Below are positions 1 through 8,437 of a stretch of DNA of 64,000 bases, one piece after another (positions within the stretch are counted from its first letter, which is position 1; each line of letters starts with the position of its first letter). This stretch comes from Candidatus Binatia bacterium (GTDB taxonomy: Bacteria > Desulfobacterota > Binatia > UBA12015), in NCBI GenBank assembly GCA_036563615.1, contig DATCMB010000023.1:372001-436000 (forward strand). Direction: 5' to 3'. The notes under the pieces are model-generated. The model had not been told where the DNA came from and made no database searches. It worked only from the letters and a program-made list of their open reading frames with translations. Position numbers and translations under genes: made by a program.

Positions 1-1095
1 TTCCCGATCCCGAACCCGGGCGGCTTCCCGAACGGCGCGCCGGGCGACCCGCAGCGTCGTCAAGTCGAAGCGTTCATGCTCGTGTTCGACTCGAACTACG
101 CGCCGATCGTCGGCCAGCAGGTGACGCAGTCGCCGGCGAGCGACGTCGAGGTGAACCAGCGCGTCGCGCTGCTCGCCGCGCGCGCCGCGGTGGGCGAGTG
201 CGATCTGGTCGTGCGCGGCATGCTCGGCGGCGAGCGTCGTGGCTGGTACCGGCTCCCGAACGGGACGTTCCAGAGTGACCGCTCGAGCGAGCCCCCGGTG
301 TCGCTCGCGACGCTGCAGACGCAGGCGGGCGTCCCCGGACAGGAGCGCACGTTCACCTGCGTGCCGCCGGGCGCCGGCAAGCGCATCGGCGTCGACCGCG
401 ACGAGGACGGCTTCTTCGATCGCGACGAGCTCGACGCCGGCACGGATCCGGCGGATCCCGAGAGCTTCCCGGGCGCGGCGCCGATCGTGACGATCCGCTC
501 GTCCGCGTTCGACCTGCAGGACGACCCGGTGCCGCCGTTCGAGCCGAAGAAGCGCAAGGTGCGCTTCCGCTCCGCGAAGAAGGGACAGTCGCCGAGCGGC
601 GTCGTCCTGCCGGCCGCGGGCGGCGACGGCGACCCGACGCAGCACGGCGCGACGCTGATCCTCTACCGCGCCGACGGCACCGGCGACGCGGTGACGATCG
701 CGCTGCCGGCCGCGCGCTGGAAGAAGGTTGGCCCGACGGCCGTCAAGCGCTGGACGTACAGCGATCCCAAGGGCGTCGACGGGCCGGTGCGCGCGGTGTC
801 GCTGTCGGCGACGGCGCTCACGCTGCGCGGTCAGGGCGCCGGGCTGTTCTCGCTCGCGAACGCGCCGCAGGGCGCGATGGCGCTGCGGCTGCAGCTCGGC
901 ACCGAGGTGCAGTTCTGCGCGTCGGCGCCGGCCAAGGCGACGGGCAAGCCGCCGACGACCGCCAAGACCGACACCACGGCGAAGTTCGTCGGCGCGCCGA
1001 ACACTCCGGCGCCGCTCACCTGCCCGCCGCTGCCGTCGGTCGGCTCGGCGTCGCGCGCGTTCCTGGTCGAGACGTCGACGCTGGTCGACTTCTGA
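1..1095 (+). CDS. Secreted-type protein, C-terminal part (5' end outside window)
   Basis: The frame is open from the first base of the window, so the N-terminus lies upstream; the visible part is about 364 residues. Around residues 130-150 there is an Asp-rich calcium-loop segment (DRDEDGFFDRDELDAGTDP), typical of thrombospondin type-3 or EF-hand-like loops in secreted proteins. The last 200 residues form a low-complexity beta-rich domain ending in an Ala/Thr/Pro-rich linker. No catalytic motif is visible. The gene converges on the TolC-like gene, with a strong hairpin between the two stop codons. I do not recognise the family; an extracytoplasmic or surface protein is inferred from the calcium-loop motif only. 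Confidence 0.7.
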   Translation, partial: FPIPNPGGFPNGAPGDPQRRQVEAFMLVFDSNYAPIVGQQVTQSPASDVEVNQRVALLAARAAVGECDLVVRGMLGGERRGWYRLPNGTFQSDRSSEPPVSLATLQTQAGVPGQERTFTCVPPGAGKRIGVDRDEDGFFDRDELDAGTDPADPESFPGAAPIVTIRSSAFDLQDDPVPPFEPKKRKVRFRSAKKGQSPSGVVLPAAGGDGDPTQHGATLILYRADGTGDAVTIALPAARWKKVGPTAVKRWTYSDPKGVDGPVRAVSLSATALTLRGQGAGLFSLANAPQGAMALRLQLGTEVQFCASAPAKATGKPPTTAKTDTTAKFVGAPNTPAPLTCPPLPSVGSASRAFLVETSTLVDF

Positions 1096-1107
1096 GCTCG
1101 CGCGTAC

Positions 1108-1148
1108 GGGGCCGGCTCGCGTCGTCGCTCACGACGACGAGCCGGCCC
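1108..1148. terminator. Bidirectional hairpin between convergent genes
   Basis: The arms at 1109-1117 and 1140-1148 pair over 9 bp, then 1120-1127 and 1132-1139 pair over 8 bp, with a 2-nt bulge and a 4-nt loop. There is no T tract. The stop codon of the minus-strand TolC-like gene (1129-1131) lies in the loop region, so the hairpin overlaps the end of that gene. It probably ends transcription of the upstream plus-strand gene; a role in both directions is inferred. Confidence 0.5.
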
Positions 1149-2472
1149 ACAGCGCGCGGTGCAGGCGGCGCTCGGCCGAGATGAGGTCGCGCACCGCCTC
1201 GAGGTAGCCGCGGCGACCCTCGATTTCTTCTTGACGCGCTTCGAGCGCGAGCACGACCTGCGCGTCGTCGCTGCTGTCGACGTCGGCGGCTCGCGCGACG
1301 GCCTTCAGCTGCAGCGGCTCGAGCCGCGTACGGTAGAGCTCGACGTGCTTGCGGTAGAACGCGCGATCAGCGAGCGCGTTCAGAATCTCGCTGCGCACGC
1401 GGGCCTCGAGCGCGCGCAGGCGCTTCTGCCGCTTGCGGAGCTCGTACTCCGCCTTGGCGATCTGCGCCTGGTTCTGGTCGAACACCGGCACGGACATCTG
1501 CGCTCCGGGGCCGCCGGAGTCGCCGGTGCCGAAGCCGCCGGTGTAGATGCCGCCGAGCTGGATCGGGCCGAGCACCGAGCGCCGCTCGAGTTCGACTTGA
1601 CGCTCGGCCGCCGCGACCTCGTGGCGCGCCGCCGCGACGTCGAGCCGCCGCTCGAGCGCGAAGGCGACGGCGGCTTCGGCCGTCCAGCCGTCGGGCGGCG
1701 GCGGCTCGAAGCGGCCGGAGAGCGTCGGCAGGCGCGACGGATCGTCGAGCCCGAGCACGGAAGCGAGGCGCAGGCGCGCCGTCTCGAGCTCCTTCTCGGC
1801 GCGTGCGACGGCGAGGTCGTGCTCCACGATCTCGGCTTCGATGCGCAGCATCGCGAGGTCGGCGTCCGCGGCCAAGCCGATGCGCTTGCGTGCGCGCGCC
1901 GCGAGCTGGTCGTGCAGGTCGCGGTGGTTGCGCTCCACCTGGAGCCGCGCCTCGCGGTAGAGCACCTCGTCGTACGCCTTCATCGCGTCGGTCGCGGTGA
2001 GCACGATGGCCGCGGCGACGCGCCGCAGCGCCGCCTCGCTCTTCTCCTCGGCGACGGCGCGCCGCGCCGGCACGGTCCAGAGATCGGAGATCATGGCCAG
2101 CAGCGACACGGCGCTGTTGCCCGTGGCGAGCGGCAGCGCCGGCGCGATGCTGAGCTGCGGATTGCTCGGCAGGCCCGCCTGCACGAGCTTCGCCTGCGAG
2201 ATGCCGACCTCCTCGAAGGTCGCCTGCAGGCTCGGGTTGTTGAGCAGCGCGATGCGGATCGCCTCCTGACGGGTCATGCCGTCGGCCATCAGCCTCGCCA
2301 TCTCGTCGGCGACCGCGCTCTCGTCCTCCGCGTCGACCTGCCAGCGCGGCGTCGCGTCCGTCGCCGGGCGGGAGAGGTCCTGCACCTGGCGCCAGCTCGC
2401 CGAGGGGTCGACGGCCGCGCACGCGCTCACGCAGCAGGCGAGCACGACGATGCGAAGCAGGGCGCAATGCAT
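1129..2472 (-). CDS. TolC-family outer-membrane efflux lipoprotein
   Basis: A 447-residue outer-membrane factor of the TolC/CusC (OEP) type. It starts at the ATG at 2472, which begins a short signal with a hydrophobic stretch and a lipobox-like cysteine (VSACA), so it is probably lipid-anchored; a longer frame upstream would add non-signal sequence. The rest is rich in Ala, Arg, Glu and Leu with long amphipathic helices and two repeated helical-hairpin halves, as in OEP channels. Proteins of this class form the outer-membrane duct of RND or ABC tripartite pumps. No inner-membrane pump or adaptor gene adjoins it, so its partner and substrate are unknown. Confidence 0.85.
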   Translation of the reverse strand: MHCALLRIVVLACCVSACAAVDPSASWRQVQDLSRPATDATPRWQVDAEDESAVADEMARLMADGMTRQEAIRIALLNNPSLQATFEEVGISQAKLVQAGLPSNPQLSIAPALPLATGNSAVSLLAMISDLWTVPARRAVAEEKSEAALRRVAAAIVLTATDAMKAYDEVLYREARLQVERNHRDLHDQLAARARKRIGLAADADLAMLRIEAEIVEHDLAVARAEKELETARLRLASVLGLDDPSRLPTLSGRFEPPPPDGWTAEAAVAFALERRLDVAAARHEVAAAERQVELERRSVLGPIQLGGIYTGGFGTGDSGGPGAQMSVPVFDQNQAQIAKAEYELRKRQKRLRALEARVRSEILNALADRAFYRKHVELYRTRLEPLQLKAVARAADVDSSDDAQVVLALEARQEEIEGRRGYLEAVRDLISAERRLHRALWAGSSS

Positions 2473-2584
2473 CGTCTTCGATTGGCGGCTCGCCGGCGCC
2501 CGAAGTTTATCGCGCGCGCCGCTTGCCGCCGGGCGCGATCCCGGCCAAGAGGTTTCCTCCGCTCCACCACCGACGAGGTTTGCC

Positions 2585-3724
2585 ATGGCTCCGCCCCTGG
2601 GCACCTACAAGATGCTCGATCTCTCCCGGCAGCTGCCGGGTCCGTTCTGCTCCACCATGCTCGCCGACCTCGGCATGGAGGTGCTCGCGATCGCCGCACC
2701 CAACGATCCGTTCGGCGTCGGCATCCCGTTCTTCGCTCGCAACAAGCGCAGCATGACGCTGAATCTCAAGAGCGAGGCGGGGCGTGAGATCTTTTTTCGC
2801 CTGGTCGACGGCGCAGACGTCGTGCTCGAGGGCTTCCGGCCCGGCGTCACGCAGCGCCTCGGGATCGACTACGCGACCCTCTCGGCGCGCAACCCGCGCC
2901 TCATCTACTGCTCGATCTCGGGCTACGGCCAGGACGGCCCGTACCGCGACAAGGTCGGGCACGACGTCAATTACCTCGGCTATGGCGGCGTGCTCGAGTT
3001 CATCGGCGAGCAGGGCGGGCCGCCCGTGATCCCCGGCGTGCAGATCGCCGACATCGGCGCCGGCTCGCTGATGGCGACGGTCGGCATCCTCACCGCGCTG
3101 CTCGCGCGCGAGCACACCGGACGCGGGCAGGCGATCGACATCGCGATGCTCGACGGCGTCGTCGCGTGGAACGTCTACCACATGCTGCTCCACCAGCTCT
3201 CCGGACGTCTGCCCGGACGCGGCGCCGAGCAGCTCACCGGACGCTATCCGTGCTACGCGGTCTACGAGACGCGCGACGGTCGATACTTGACGATCGGCGC
3301 CTACGAGAACCACTTCTGGGCGACGCTGTGCAGGCACTTCGGGCGCGAGGAGTGGATCGCCGAGCAGTGGGCCGAGGATCCGAAGCGCTCGGAGATGCTC
3401 GCGTTCTTCCGCGCCGCCTTTCGCGAGAAGACGCTCGCCGAGTGGATGAGCGAGCTCGGCGCGCTCGACATCTGCGTCGGACCGGTGAGCACGCTCGACG
3501 AGGTCTACGCCGATCCGCAGGTGCGCCACCGCGGCATGATCGTCGAGATGGAGGGGCCGTTCGGTCGGCAGCGCATGCCGGCGAGCCCGATCCGCCTGTC
3601 CGACACGCCGCCGTCGCTGCGCACGCCGCCGCCCGCGTTCGGCGCCGACACCGAAGCCGTGCTGAACGAGCTCGGCTACGGCGCCGCCGACGTCGCCCGG
3701 CTGCGCGACGAAGGCGTCATCTGA
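2585..3724 (+). CDS. CaiB/BaiF-fold enzyme, alpha-methylacyl-CoA racemase-like
   Basis: 379 residues; ATG at 2585 with GAGG a few bases upstream. The protein has the family III CoA-transferase fold: an N-terminal DLSRQLPGPF start, then LEGFRPG and GYGQDGPY. Residues expected for the racemase branch are present: His126 in GHDVNY, Asp156 in ADIGAG and Glu241 in GAYENHFW. These match the catalytic set of alpha-methylacyl-CoA racemase as I recall it for the Mycobacterium enzyme. The likely reaction is epimerisation of 2-methylacyl-CoA thioesters before beta-oxidation, in the cytoplasm; a CoA-transferase role cannot be ruled out. It is divergent from the TolC-like gene, with start codons about 110 bp apart. 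Confidence 0.85.
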   Translation: MAPPLGTYKMLDLSRQLPGPFCSTMLADLGMEVLAIAAPNDPFGVGIPFFARNKRSMTLNLKSEAGREIFFRLVDGADVVLEGFRPGVTQRLGIDYATLSARNPRLIYCSISGYGQDGPYRDKVGHDVNYLGYGGVLEFIGEQGGPPVIPGVQIADIGAGSLMATVGILTALLAREHTGRGQAIDIAMLDGVVAWNVYHMLLHQLSGRLPGRGAEQLTGRYPCYAVYETRDGRYLTIGAYENHFWATLCRHFGREEWIAEQWAEDPKRSEMLAFFRAAFREKTLAEWMSELGALDICVGPVSTLDEVYADPQVRHRGMIVEMEGPFGRQRMPASPIRLSDTPPSLRTPPPAFGADTEAVLNELGYGAADVARLRDEGVI

Positions 3725-3941
3725 GGGCGCAGCGCGAGGCCTTCGCGTTAGACGCTGTGCGTCGGACGCACGATCCAGCGCCGATCAAACATATACTCTT
3801 ATGTAGTTCGCCACGGCGTGCACAAGAGCGTATTTTCACGTGCTCGACCGCGGCGAAGAGACCGTATACGGACCGCCCGACCCCGAAACCGGATGGCATG
3901 CTCTTGACGTCATCCTCAAGCCGATTCCCAGGAGGGCAAAC
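3725..3941. promoter_or_regulatory. Relatively AT-rich leader before the orphan secreted gene
   Basis: This 217-bp gap contains the most AT-rich patch in the neighbourhood (about 3780-3840). A TATACT hexamer lies at 3792-3797, but no good -35 box stands 16-18 bp upstream of it. The gap ends with a perfect AGGAGG before the ATG at 3942. A promoter here is plausible, because the next gene has its own terminator; the exact boxes are not convincing. Confidence 0.35.
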
Positions 3942-4598
3942 ATGAGGAGGTCCGTAATCGCCGTCGCAATCGCGACAACCGTCGTGCTGACGGCCGGGAG
4001 CGCAAGCGCGCAGTACGCGTACCCGAAGGCAGGAAACAAGTACCAGGCGACGTTGGTCACCGCGTACGCGCCGTGTAACGCGCCCAACACCACGACGTCG
4101 GGAGCCGTGGCGCTGCCGGCGTGTAGCCCGGCGGTGCCGAACGACACCGTGTGCGGCTTCGACGTCTCGAACCCGGCCAAGCCGACCGGCCAGGGGCAGA
4201 TCCAGGCGACCGTGGCGGGCAAGGGGGCCAAGGCGGACATCAAGCTGCAGGTCAAGCTGCAGGGGCTGAGCGCCGGCTGCATCGGCCAGACGCTCTGCAT
4301 CGTGCCGTCCGTGCGCGCGTCGAGCGGGGCTTGCGCCGACAACAACCCGGGCGGCTGCACCGTGCTCGAGGCCCTGAGCAACCCGTTCCCGCTCGGGGGC
4401 GCGGCCTGCGGTGTCGTCGACGCCAAGGGCAAGCTGCAGATCAAGACCACGGTCGACACGGCGGCGGGCACCGACCTCATCTCCGGTGGCAACCGTCTGC
4501 AGCTCGACCTGTCGCGCTCGGGCGTGCGCCGCACGACCGGCCCGAGCCTGCCGCCGGCAGGCGCGCTGACCTTCGCGGCCGGCGTCACCATCCCCTGA
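3942..4598 (+). CDS. Secreted protein of unknown function, monocistronic
   Basis: 218 residues; ATG at 3942 chosen because AGGAGG stands 6 nt upstream and a clear signal peptide follows (MRRSVIAVAIATTVVLTAG, cleavage after ASA). The mature protein has eight or more cysteines, a Gly/Ala/Thr-rich beta-type composition and no charged catalytic cluster. It stands alone: an AT-rich leader before it and a strong intrinsic terminator after it. That arrangement suggests an abundant exported or surface protein under its own control. I do not recognise the family. Paired cysteines suggest disulfides, hence periplasmic or extracellular placement. Confidence 0.8.
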   Translation: MRRSVIAVAIATTVVLTAGSASAQYAYPKAGNKYQATLVTAYAPCNAPNTTTSGAVALPACSPAVPNDTVCGFDVSNPAKPTGQGQIQATVAGKGAKADIKLQVKLQGLSAGCIGQTLCIVPSVRASSGACADNNPGGCTVLEALSNPFPLGGAACGVVDAKGKLQIKTTVDTAAGTDLISGGNRLQLDLSRSGVRRTTGPSLPPAGALTFAAGVTIP

Positions 4599-4643
4599 GC
4601 TGAGGCATCGTTCGCGTCCGCGCGCGATCGCGCGACGCGGCAA

Positions 4644-4677
4644 GGGGCCGGGGAGGTTTCTCCCCGGCCCCTTTTTT
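4644..4677 (+). terminator. Intrinsic terminator after the orphan secreted gene
   Basis: A perfect 11-bp stem (4644-4654 with 4661-4671), a 6-nt loop and six consecutive T (4672-4677), starting 45 bp after the stop codon. It is the clearest rho-independent terminator in the window. Confidence 0.92.
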
Positions 4678-4743
4678 CGTGCCGGGCCCCATTCGGGCGC
4701 GCGCGCTCCCACCCGGGCGACATCCCTGCTAGAGGTCGCCCGC

Positions 4744-5397
4744 ATGTCGCTATCCTTCGAGCTCTACTGGTCCTTTCGCAGCCCGTACTCGTACCTCGCG
4801 ACCGGGCGCATCGTGCAGCTCACGCGCGAGTACGACGTCGACGTGGACGTGCGCATCGTGATGCCGCTCGCGATCCGTAAGCCGGACTTCTTCGAGCAGG
4901 TGAACCCGCTGTGGCCGATGTACCTGCTGCGCGACACGATGCGCATCGCGCAGTACCACGGCATCGACTACGCGTGGCCGCAGCCCGACCCGGTCGTGCA
5001 GGAGTTCCCGAGCCGCAAGGTGGCCAAGGAGCAGCCGCATTTTCCGCGCTTGACGCGGCTCGGCCAGGCGGCCGTCGAGAAGGGCAGGGGCCTCGCTTTC
5101 ATCGACGAGGTGTCGAAGATCATCTGGAGCGGCAAGGTCGTGAACTGGCACGAGGGGAGCCACCTCGCCGACGCAGCGAGCCGCGCGGGCCTCGACTTCG
5201 CCGAGCTCGAGCGTCTCGCCGCGGAGAACGCCGCGCGCTACGACGCCGAGGTCGACAAGAACCAGGAGCGTCTCGAGGCCGCCGGACACTGGGGCGTGCC
5301 GACGATGGTGTTCGAGGGCGAGCCCTTCTTCGGCCAGGACCGCATCGAGCTGCTGGTTTGGCGGATGAAGCAGCACGGCCTGCAGCCGCGACGCTGA
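4744..5397 (+). CDS. DsbA-fold 2-hydroxychromene-2-carboxylate isomerase-like protein
   Basis: 217 residues. The N-terminus (ELYWSFRSPYSYLA) and the C-terminal GVPTMVFEGEPFFGQDR segment are typical of the kappa-GST/HCCA-isomerase branch of the thioredoxin superfamily. The active-site position carries Ser rather than a CxxC pair, as expected for this branch, so it is not a disulfide oxidase. HCCA isomerases are glutathione-dependent cytoplasmic enzymes of aromatic breakdown, but many homologues have unknown substrates. It is the first gene of a compact plus-strand operon, with glpK 14 bp downstream. Confidence 0.85.
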   Translation: MSLSFELYWSFRSPYSYLATGRIVQLTREYDVDVDVRIVMPLAIRKPDFFEQVNPLWPMYLLRDTMRIAQYHGIDYAWPQPDPVVQEFPSRKVAKEQPHFPRLTRLGQAAVEKGRGLAFIDEVSKIIWSGKVVNWHEGSHLADAASRAGLDFAELERLAAENAARYDAEVDKNQERLEAAGHWGVPTMVFEGEPFFGQDRIELLVWRMKQHGLQPRR

Positions 5398-5411
5398 CCG
5401 GAGGAGAGCGC

Positions 5412-7157
5412 ATGCCGTACGTCCTCGCCCTCGATCAGGGAACGAGCAGCTCGCGCGCCATCGTCTTCGACGAGACCGGGCGCAAGCTCGGCGTCGCGCA
5501 GCACGAGTTCACGCAGCACTTCCCGCAGCCCGGCTGGGTCGAGCACGATCCCGAGGAGATCTGGCTCACGAGCCTGACCAGCATCCGCGAGGCGCTGCAC
5601 GCGGCCGGCATCGCGGCGAGCGACGTCGCGGCGATCGGCATCACCAACCAGCGCGAGACCGTGGTGCTGTGGGAGCGCTCGAGCGGCCGCCCGCTGCACC
5701 GCGCGATCGTCTGGCAGGACCGGCGCACCGCGCAGCGCATCGAGCAGCTGCGCGCCGCCGGCAAGGAGAAGCGGATCCAGGAGAAGACCGGCCTGCTGCT
5801 CGACCCGTACTTCTCGGCGACCAAGCTCGAGTGGCTGCTCGAGCACGTGCCGGGAGCGCGCCAGCGCGCGCGCCAGGGCGAGCTCGCCGCGGGCACGATC
5901 GACTCCTGGCTCGTCTACCGCCTGACCGGCGGCACGACGCACCTCACCGACGTCACCAACGCGTCGCGCACGATGCTGATGAACCTGCGCACCGCGACCT
6001 GGGATCCGGAGATGTGCGAGCTGTTCGGCGTGCCGCAGGCGGTGCTGCCGCGCATCGTCCCGACCAGCGCGCGCCTCGCCGACACCACGCGCGATCTGCT
6101 CGGCGCGTCGCTCCCGGTGTGCAGCATCGTCGGCGACCAGCAGAGCGCGCTCTTCGGACAGCTCTGCACCAAGCCCGGGCTCGCGAAGAACACCTACGGC
6201 ACCGGCTGCTTCATGCTGCTGCACACCGGACGGAAGCCCGTGCCGAGCAAGAACCGGCTCTTGACGACGGTCGCCTGGAAGATCGGCGACGCCCCGCTCG
6301 AGTACGCGCTCGAGGGCAGCGTCTTCATGGCGGGCGCGACGATCCAGTGGCTGCGCGACGGCCTCGGGATCATCCGCAGCGCGCCCGAGGTCAACGACCT
6401 CGCTTCGCAGGTCGGCGACTCGGGCGGCGTGACGCTCGTGCCCGCCTTCACGGGTCTCGGCGCGCCGTACTGGGATGCGAGCGCTCGCGGGACGATCGTT
6501 GGCTTGACGCGCGGCACGACCGCGGCGCACATCGCGCGCGCGACGCTCGAGGCGATCGCGTTCCAGGTCGCGGACGTCCTCGCGGCGATGCAGGCGGATG
6601 CAGGCGGTCGCCTGCGCGAGCTGCGCGTCGACGGCGGTGCCGCGGCGAGCGATCTCTTGATGCAGCTTCAGGCCGACCTGCTCGGCGTGCCGGTCGTCCG
6701 CCCGGCGGACCTCGAGACCACGGCGCTCGGCGCGTTCTTTCTGGCCGGGCTCGCGGCCGGCGTGTGGCCGAGCATCGACGCGCTCGCGAGCCAGGTGCGC
6801 ATCGAGCGCACGTTCACGCCCGAGATGCCGAAGCGCGAGCGTGACGCGCGGCTCGCGCAGTGGCGGCGCGCGGTCGAGCGCGCGCGGGCGTGGGACGTCG
6901 CCGCGACGCCGAGTGTGCAGCGCGGCGCCAAGGCCAGCGCGCGCGGCGCGAAGGTGAGCACGCGCGGCGCCAGGGCTGCCGCAACCAAGCCCGCGAAGAA
7001 GGCCACGGCGACGCGCGCCAAGACGTCGGCCGCGGCACGCGCGAAGAAGGCCACCGCGACGCGCGGCAAGAAGACGGGTGCCGCTGGCGGCAAGACTCGC
7101 GCTGCCGGCGGACGCGGCGCGGGCGCGGCCAAGCGACGTCGGGCGAAGCGTGCCTGA
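5412..7157 (+). CDS. glpK: Glycerol kinase with a basic, histone-H1-like C-terminal tail
   Basis: 581 residues; GGAG stands just before the ATG at 5412. The N-terminal 500 residues are an ordinary FGGY glycerol kinase (start YVLALDQGTSSSRAIVF, GITNQRET, NTYGTGCF, RVDGGAAASDLLMQ). It converts glycerol and ATP to glycerol-3-phosphate in the cytoplasm. The last 77 residues (about 505-581) are a Lys/Arg/Ala/Thr/Gly-rich extension with no acidic residue, with AKKATATR-like repeats resembling histone H1 or AlgP tails. Glycerol kinases usually end near residue 500, so this is an added domain, possibly for nucleic-acid or membrane binding. The stop overlaps the start of the downstream transporter. 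Confidence 0.93.
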   Translation: MPYVLALDQGTSSSRAIVFDETGRKLGVAQHEFTQHFPQPGWVEHDPEEIWLTSLTSIREALHAAGIAASDVAAIGITNQRETVVLWERSSGRPLHRAIVWQDRRTAQRIEQLRAAGKEKRIQEKTGLLLDPYFSATKLEWLLEHVPGARQRARQGELAAGTIDSWLVYRLTGGTTHLTDVTNASRTMLMNLRTATWDPEMCELFGVPQAVLPRIVPTSARLADTTRDLLGASLPVCSIVGDQQSALFGQLCTKPGLAKNTYGTGCFMLLHTGRKPVPSKNRLLTTVAWKIGDAPLEYALEGSVFMAGATIQWLRDGLGIIRSAPEVNDLASQVGDSGGVTLVPAFTGLGAPYWDASARGTIVGLTRGTTAAHIARATLEAIAFQVADVLAAMQADAGGRLRELRVDGGAAASDLLMQLQADLLGVPVVRPADLETTALGAFFLAGLAAGVWPSIDALASQVRIERTFTPEMPKRERDARLAQWRRAVERARAWDVAATPSVQRGAKASARGAKVSTRGARAAATKPAKKATATRAKTSAAARAKKATATRGKKTGAAGGKTRAAGGRGAGAAKRRRAKRA

Positions 7158-8427
7158 GGTCGGACGCGAGCGCGCCGGCCCGCGGCCGCTCGCGATCGTT
7201 GCCGGCATGTCCGGCAACCTCATGGAGTGGTACGATTTTGCGCTCTACGGGGTGCTCGCGGCGACCCTCGCCGAGCTCTTCTTCCCGCACGGCAGCCGCC
7301 TGACGGCGCTGCTGTCGGTCTTCGCCGTCTTCGCGGCGGGCTACGTGATGCGTCTCGCCGGCGGAGCCCTGTTCGGCCACGTCGCCGACCGCGTCGGCAG
7401 GCGCCGCGCGCTGCTGCTCTCCGCGGTCGCGATGACGACGGCGACGGTGCTCGCCGGGCTGCTGCCGCCGTACAAGGACGTCGGGGCGCTGGCGCCGATC
7501 CTGTTCACCGCGCTGCGCCTCCTGCAGGGGCTCGCGGTCGGCGGCGAGTTCACGACCTCGATCGTCTACCTCGTCGAGCACGCGCCAACCGACCGGCGCG
7601 CGCTCTTCGGCACCTGCGCGTCGCTCACCGCCGGCATCGGCATGCTGCTCGGCTCCGCGGTCGGCAACGCGCTGTTCGCGCTGTTCCCGACCGAGCGCAT
7701 CCTGGTGTGGGCCTGGCGCCTGCCGTTCCTGCTCGCGCTGCCGCTCGGCCTCGCGATCGTGCTGCTGCGCTCGGCGCTGCCGGTGGACGAGATGACGACC
7801 TCGGAGCGCAGCGAGCGGCGGTCGCCGGTGCGTCGCGTGCTGCGCGAGCACCCGCTCGAGGTCGTGCGCTGCGCGCTGCTCGCCTGGGGGCCGAACGCGT
7901 CGTTCTACGCGATCGCCGTGTTCCTCGCGTCGTTTCTCGCGACCGAGCGCATCCTGCCCGAGGACTCGGCGCTGACCCTCGCGACCGCGACGATGGCCTA
8001 CATCGTGGTTTTGACGCCCGTCGCCGGTTACCTCGCCGATCGCATCGGCCGGCGGACGATGGTGGCCGTCGGTACCGCGGCGTGCGCCGCGCTCGCGGTG
8101 CCGCTGTTCGCGGTGCTGCGCGGCGCTGCGGACCCCGGGCGCGACCTGCTCGCCCAGCTCGTCTTCGCCACCGCGGTCGTCACCTGCCTCCCGCCTTGCC
8201 AGGTTTGGCTCGCCGAGCGCTTTCCGTACGCGGTGCGCGCGAGCGGGCTCGGCGTCTCCTACAACCTCGCGGTGGGGATCCTCGGCGGCGGCACGCCGCT
8301 CGTCTGCACCGCGCTCGCGGAGTGGAGCGGTAGCCCGCTCGCGCCCGGGGCGTACCTCGTGCTCCCCGCGCTCATCGCCTTCGTGGTCGCGCTGCGCAGC
8401 GACGACACGCGCGGACCGTTGCGCTGA
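7150..8427 (+). CDS. MFS transporter, metabolite:H+ symporter (MHS) type
   Basis: 425 residues; GTG at 7150 overlaps the glpK stop by 8 nt, suggesting translational coupling. An ATG at 7207 is possible but would remove the leader usual before the first membrane segment. The motif SGNLMEWYDFALYG and the loop GHVADRVGRRRALL are hallmarks of the MHS branch (proline/betaine, ketoglutarate, shikimate transporters), with about 12 hydrophobic segments. It probably imports an organic acid or osmolyte with protons across the inner membrane. The substrate is not readable from sequence. Confidence 0.88.
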   Translation: MPEVGRERAGPRPLAIVAGMSGNLMEWYDFALYGVLAATLAELFFPHGSRLTALLSVFAVFAAGYVMRLAGGALFGHVADRVGRRRALLLSAVAMTTATVLAGLLPPYKDVGALAPILFTALRLLQGLAVGGEFTTSIVYLVEHAPTDRRALFGTCASLTAGIGMLLGSAVGNALFALFPTERILVWAWRLPFLLALPLGLAIVLLRSALPVDEMTTSERSERRSPVRRVLREHPLEVVRCALLAWGPNASFYAIAVFLASFLATERILPEDSALTLATATMAYIVVLTPVAGYLADRIGRRTMVAVGTAACAALAVPLFAVLRGAADPGRDLLAQLVFATAVVTCLPPCQVWLAERFPYAVRASGLGVSYNLAVGILGGGTPLVCTALAEWSGSPLAPGAYLVLPALIAFVVALRSDDTRGPLR

Positions 8428-8437
8428 GGCGAGACGC

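Noticed and set aside
3904..3909. TTGACG as a -35 box for the orphan secreted gene.
   Set aside because: No -10 at the proper distance, and the word is common throughout the window, including coding sequence.
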